Source of the DNA: CAYZJR01 sp964503045
GTDB lineage: Bacteria > Cyanobacteriota > Vampirovibrionia > Obscuribacterales > Obscuribacteraceae
DNA length: 64,000 nt
NCBI GenBank assembly: GCA_964503045.1
Contig: CAZCZI010000028.1
Span: 1-64,000 of the forward strand
Direction of reading: 5' to 3'
Position 1 is the first letter of the stretch. Every line of letters starts with the position of its first letter. The position numbers and the translations under genes are program-made. Under the pieces are notes generated by a model. That model searched no databases and was not told where the DNA came from. It was given only the letters and a program-made list of their open reading frames with translations. Positions 61,337 to 64,000 of the stretch are shown here, in pieces.

Positions 61337-62271
61337 GTGACTCCAACAAATTCGTTGTTGCAATTGTCGGTCCTACTTGCACAGGCAAAACGGCTCTCAG
61401 CCTCACTTTAGGCAAAGCAATGAACGGCGAGATAGTGGCCTGCGACTCACGCACCATCTATCGCCGCATGGATATTGGAACAGCAAAACCATCCCTGCAA
61501 GAACAAAGTATCGTGCCCCACCACATGCTCGATGTGGCAGACCCTGACGAGGTTTTCACAGTCGCGCAATACAAGCAGCAAGCATCTGAAGCAATCGATG
61601 ACATTCATTCTCGCAACAAACTGCCGATCGTTTGTGGAGGCACCGGCTTTTATGCGCGCGCTCTTTTGGAAGGCCTGTCGATGCCGAATGTTCCGCCGAA
61701 TGAGGAATTCAGGCAAAGTCTGAAGGAGACGGCATCCCGTGACGGTACGCCGTCACTTCACCAACGGCTGGCAACGATTGATCCCGCTGCGGCATCAAAG
61801 ATTGGAGTCAACGATCAGTTTCGCATTATTCGCGCTTTGGAGGTTTTTGAGACTCTCGGGGTGCGCTTCTCCGAGGCAGCAACCAAAGTTGATCCACCAT
61901 ACAAAACAGCGTGGATTGGTTTGACCTTTCACGACAGATCCATTTTAAAGAAACTTATTGGCGAACGCGTGCAAGCACAGATTGATGCTGGACTGTTGGA
62001 CGAAATCAAAGGCTTGCTCGAGAAGTATGGAGAAACCCAGGCGATTCAAAACGGGGTTGCCTACAAGGAATACCTCCCGTATTTGAAAGATCGATGCTCG
62101 CTTGATGAAGCAATGGCGACGTGCATACAAAACAATTATCAACTCGCAAGACGGCAGTTGATTTGGTTTAGAGCTAATCCGCTAATTCAATGGTTTAACG
62201 TCGATCAACTGGAGAAAAGTGCGATTCCGGAAATGGTCACAGACGTAATCAACGAAGCAATGCAAAACTGA
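61333..62271 (+). CDS. miaA: tRNA dimethylallyltransferase MiaA
   Basis: Adds a dimethylallyl group to A37 of UNN-reading tRNAs. 312 residues from GTG 61333, which overlaps the Yip1 TGA (GTGA). P-loop GPTCTGKTALS, catalytic DSRTIYRRMDIGTAKP, GGTGFYARALL, and late QNNYQLARRQLIWFR. The frame continues upstream to 61288, but that part overlaps the Yip1 gene. Confidence 0.95.
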   Translation: MSDSNKFVVAIVGPTCTGKTALSLTLGKAMNGEIVACDSRTIYRRMDIGTAKPSLQEQSIVPHHMLDVADPDEVFTVAQYKQQASEAIDDIHSRNKLPIVCGGTGFYARALLEGLSMPNVPPNEEFRQSLKETASRDGTPSLHQRLATIDPAAASKIGVNDQFRIIRALEVFETLGVRFSEAATKVDPPYKTAWIGLTFHDRSILKKLIGERVQAQIDAGLLDEIKGLLEKYGETQAIQNGVAYKEYLPYLKDRCSLDEAMATCIQNNYQLARRQLIWFRANPLIQWFNVDQLEKSAIPEMVTDVINEAMQN

Positions 62272-62317
62272 GGGAGCCTATCTCCGCGACAACGACGTTA
62301 GAAAAGGGTTGGTCCTC

Positions 62318-63019
62318 TTAGCGATTCGAATCTCTCGGGCGCACCCATGAAGTAAAGGAAACGCCGGGCTGAGAGTTGCTGTAGTCGATTTGAGTATCGC
62401 CGACGCGGACACTAAAGTCGAAATTATTTAGCGAGCCACTTCGAGGCGTGAAAACTGGTGCTTGTGCTGGAGGAGCGGCGGTTGTTCCTGCCTGACTCCA
62501 CTCACCTGCCGAGATAAACTCGTCGTCGCCCCATGCGTTGGGCAGCAAGCTTCCGTGACCAGTGGTAAGCCCAGCATCGCGTATGTCGTGAATGCCGCTT
62601 TCGATTCGATGATCTTGGGTGAACTCCATAAATGGTGGGGCAGAACGGTGAGATTCGTCGCCATAAATAAGTTCGGCATTGGCACCCGACTCGTGCACGA
62701 AGCTGTCTGTCATGCACGGCGGCAGCGAGTTGCGAACTACCGGAGCAGTTGGAGGAATGCGAGAGATTCCGTTGAGCGCAAGAGGTGATTCAGGATGCGT
62801 CTGCTGAGTGCCTTGATCCATTGCTTGCCTTGATCCCCTTTGCCGAGTCGTTGCTCGCATGGGTGTACGTCTGTTGTTGAATCCCGACAGGTTGTTAAAG
62901 AAACTTCTTTGTGCGTGCGCCGGCTGGCAAAGTAGCAACACAGCCAAGACCTGAGCGCCACATGCTAAAAGCATTGTCCAGATCCATATATGCCGGGCAT
63001 TTCGAGTCCTCTTCAGCAT
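62318..63019 (-). CDS. Exported protein of unknown function
   Basis: 233 residues. ATG 63019 with GAGGAG upstream. Signal peptide about 1-37 (ending PAHAQRS). The rest is Arg/Asn/Pro-rich and low in structure, ending in VRVGDTQIDYSNSQPGVSFTSW. Family not recognised. Convergent with miaA. Confidence 0.6.
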   Translation of the reverse strand: MLKRTRNARHIWIWTMLLACGAQVLAVLLLCQPAHAQRSFFNNLSGFNNRRTPMRATTRQRGSRQAMDQGTQQTHPESPLALNGISRIPPTAPVVRNSLPPCMTDSFVHESGANAELIYGDESHRSAPPFMEFTQDHRIESGIHDIRDAGLTTGHGSLLPNAWGDDEFISAGEWSQAGTTAAPPAQAPVFTPRSGSLNNFDFSVRVGDTQIDYSNSQPGVSFTSWVRPRDSNR

Positions 63020-63109
63020 GTTCCATGCTCCTCAATTTTTAAAAAACTGCGCCAAGCGCAAATTCATCGATGGACCAAGCTTATAGAAGCAAGGTTGCAC
63101 GGCGGTTAC

Positions 63110-63130
63110 TGCATCGCTTTACGCGATGCA
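63110..63130 (-). terminator. Hairpin downstream of the 114-residue gene
   Basis: Perfect 8-bp stem TGCATCGC / GCGATGCA with loop TTTAC, about 90 bases after the gene's stop. No U-run. Confidence 0.35.
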
Positions 63131-63220
63131 AACCTCAAGTGCTCGTCTCTTTGTCGAAAGCGCAGTCACACCTTACAGCGTGTGACCTTGGAAAATCCTG
63201 AGTATCAAAAAACTCGTTTT

Positions 63221-63565
63221 CTAGCGACGACGACCGCGAGCGAAAGAGACCACTTTTTCTGGATCGGGAGTCGGTGCCTTCATGCGATTTTCGATCGCTT
63301 CTACCCATCCGCTGAGGAGTTCTAGATGTTGCTGACCGCGATCGCCCAGTCGCTCACGAAATAGCTTCAATTGTCGGTAATACTTCAAAAGCGTCGTAAA
63401 AAGCCTAAATACTGCTTCCGGTTCTGACTCACCGTAGCAGCGCAAACCAAGCTCAGGAACTCCAACAACCGTCTTGCCGCCAGCTTTCCATAGTCTTGCA
63501 GAGAGTAGCCCCTCACTCCAGGGCAACGCTACTTCCCTTACTTCAAATGATTTGCTCCGCTTCAT
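63221..63565 (-). CDS. Small conserved-looking protein
   Basis: 114 residues. N-terminal beta (FEVREVALPWSEG), KAGGKTVVGVPELGLRCYGESEPEAVFRLF, then a helix pair LLKYYRQLKLFRERLG. Soluble, no cysteine cluster and no membrane segment. I do not recognise the family. 230 bp before it on the same strand ends the PRPP synthetase gene. Confidence 0.55.
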   Translation of the reverse strand: MKRSKSFEVREVALPWSEGLLSARLWKAGGKTVVGVPELGLRCYGESEPEAVFRLFTTLLKYYRQLKLFRERLGDRGQQHLELLSGWVEAIENRMKAPTPDPEKVVSFARGRRR

Positions 63566-63795
63566 CTAGCCTCTTAGCTCAGGGTTACAGCAGCCTCGGC
63601 GATTCGTGTCGTAATCGACATTTGGACAATTTTTTTGAGGACGTGAATCGTAAGGAGGTGTCGAAGCTCTTACCAGTATAACGCCAAAACACTTGGCGTC
63701 CAGTATTTTTGAACACAACAAATTCGCTCGTTTACACTTCTGCAATAGAATTTGCGATCAGATCGCAATCATCCCAATCACCGGAATCATCGGAA
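63566..63795. other. Intergenic stretch between two minus-strand genes
   Basis: 230 bases. A hairpin ACGCCAA (63681-63687) / TTGGCGT (63693-63699) is followed on the plus strand by TATTTTT, but no plus-strand gene precedes it. CCAGTAT occurs on both sides of the hairpin. A TTAGCTCAGG near 63589 looks like a tRNA D-arm, but no tRNA can be folded. Confidence 0.4.
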
Positions 63796-64000
63796 TCATC
63801 GTACTACTGGAGCTTGACGAGGGTCCTTCGAAAATTCAGAGGCCAATACGTGCGCAATAGAATGAATTTCTAAAAATTCGCTTTCCTGTGCAACTGCCCT
63901 TGGATGGCTGTCGGTGCAAACAATTTTGGAAAAGAGATTCGAATCTTGCAATCTCTTCAATGAATCTCCTGCAAGCACACCGTGCGTAGCAATAGCGGAG
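63796..64000 (-). CDS. prs: Ribose-phosphate pyrophosphokinase, C-terminal part
   Basis: Makes PRPP from ribose 5-phosphate and ATP. Only the C-terminal 67 residues are in the window; the frame is open past base 64000. AIATHGVLAGDSLKRL matches the conserved THG segment, then SKIVCTDSHPR (VTDTIP-like) and a terminal HSIAHVLASEF helix. The stop is TGA at 63796. Partial at the 5' side. Confidence 0.78.
   Translation of the reverse strand, partial: SAIATHGVLAGDSLKRLQDSNLFSKIVCTDSHPRAVAQESEFLEIHSIAHVLASEFSKDPRQAPVVR

Noticed and set aside
63586..63660. tRNA-like TTAGCTCAGG
   Set aside because: No acceptor stem or anticodon arm can be paired, and the expected T-arm is absent.
1..64000. CRISPR array, integrase, insertion sequence or prophage
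   Set aside because: No direct repeat with spacers, no transposase or integrase frame, and no phage genes were seen; both repeat arrays are pure tandem repeats.

Overview
The window reads as chromosomal DNA of a diderm (Gram-negative-type) bacterium of intermediate GC. TonB/ExbBD, SppA, FtsEX, an HlyD/ABC-2 exporter and many signal-peptide proteins all point to a two-membrane envelope. A fused B12-binding radical-SAM/DUF2344 gene directly upstream of an RNase E/G gene, membrane-anchored Ser/Thr kinases, many long Pro/Gln or Lys/Glu linkers and zinc-ribbon proteins would fit a non-photosynthetic cyanobacterial relative (Vampirovibrionia/Melainabacteria, for example Obscuribacterales). That placement is inference from gene content only. 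One 100-N assembly gap lies at 20087-20186.

Layout. 1-1.7 kb: 5' part of a zinc-ribbon/proline-rich/EPVAEV-repeat protein, non-ATG start, cut by the window edge. 1.8-7.1 kb: RNase E/G and the B12-radical-SAM/DUF2344 protein, translationally coupled. 7.4-13.3 kb: small unknowns, a thioredoxin-like exported protein and two overlapping membrane-anchored Ser/Thr kinases. 13.3-19.9 kb: a four-gene HlyD/ABC/ABC-2 exporter divergent from a TetR regulator, with a palindromic operator between them. 19.9-25.6 kb: repeat array with gap, exported beta-carbonic anhydrase, PHP and YmdB-type phosphoesterases, a helical-hairpin exported protein, an AAA ATPase and an exported unknown. 25.6-27.0 kb: an antitoxin whose toxin is wrecked, and an intact VapBC. 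27.4-32 kb: Hsp20, MFS carrier, HAD phosphatase, APC amino-acid permease. 31.9-36.7 kb: a giant exported S55 peptidase/beta-propeller protein. 36.9-41.2 kb: exported unknowns, a YciI protein and two cyclophilins. 41.2-46.3 kb: FtsX-FtsE, a DciA/DUF721 protein, an SCP2-like protein, an exported unknown, AroE. 46.3-54.9 kb: ExbD, ExbB and four TonB-like proteins on one strand. 55.3-64 kb: exported TrbI-like protein, a zinc-ribbon protein with seven LRSPLL repeats, an exported helical protein, SppA-Yip1-MiaA, two small unknowns, and the C-terminal end of PRPP synthetase.

How genes may work together. The ExbBD plus four-TonB block is the most unusual unit: two TonB paralogues carry an N-terminal TM2-like membrane module, two carry another membrane module, and one has two TonB C-terminal domains. 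This suggests one inner-membrane motor shared by several alternative energy transducers. The kinases may signal to proteins such as the SP-repeat zinc-ribbon protein, but that link is speculative. Several true starts differ from the longest open frame (GTG/TTG starts, or internal ATGs with good ribosome sites); these are given in each entry.
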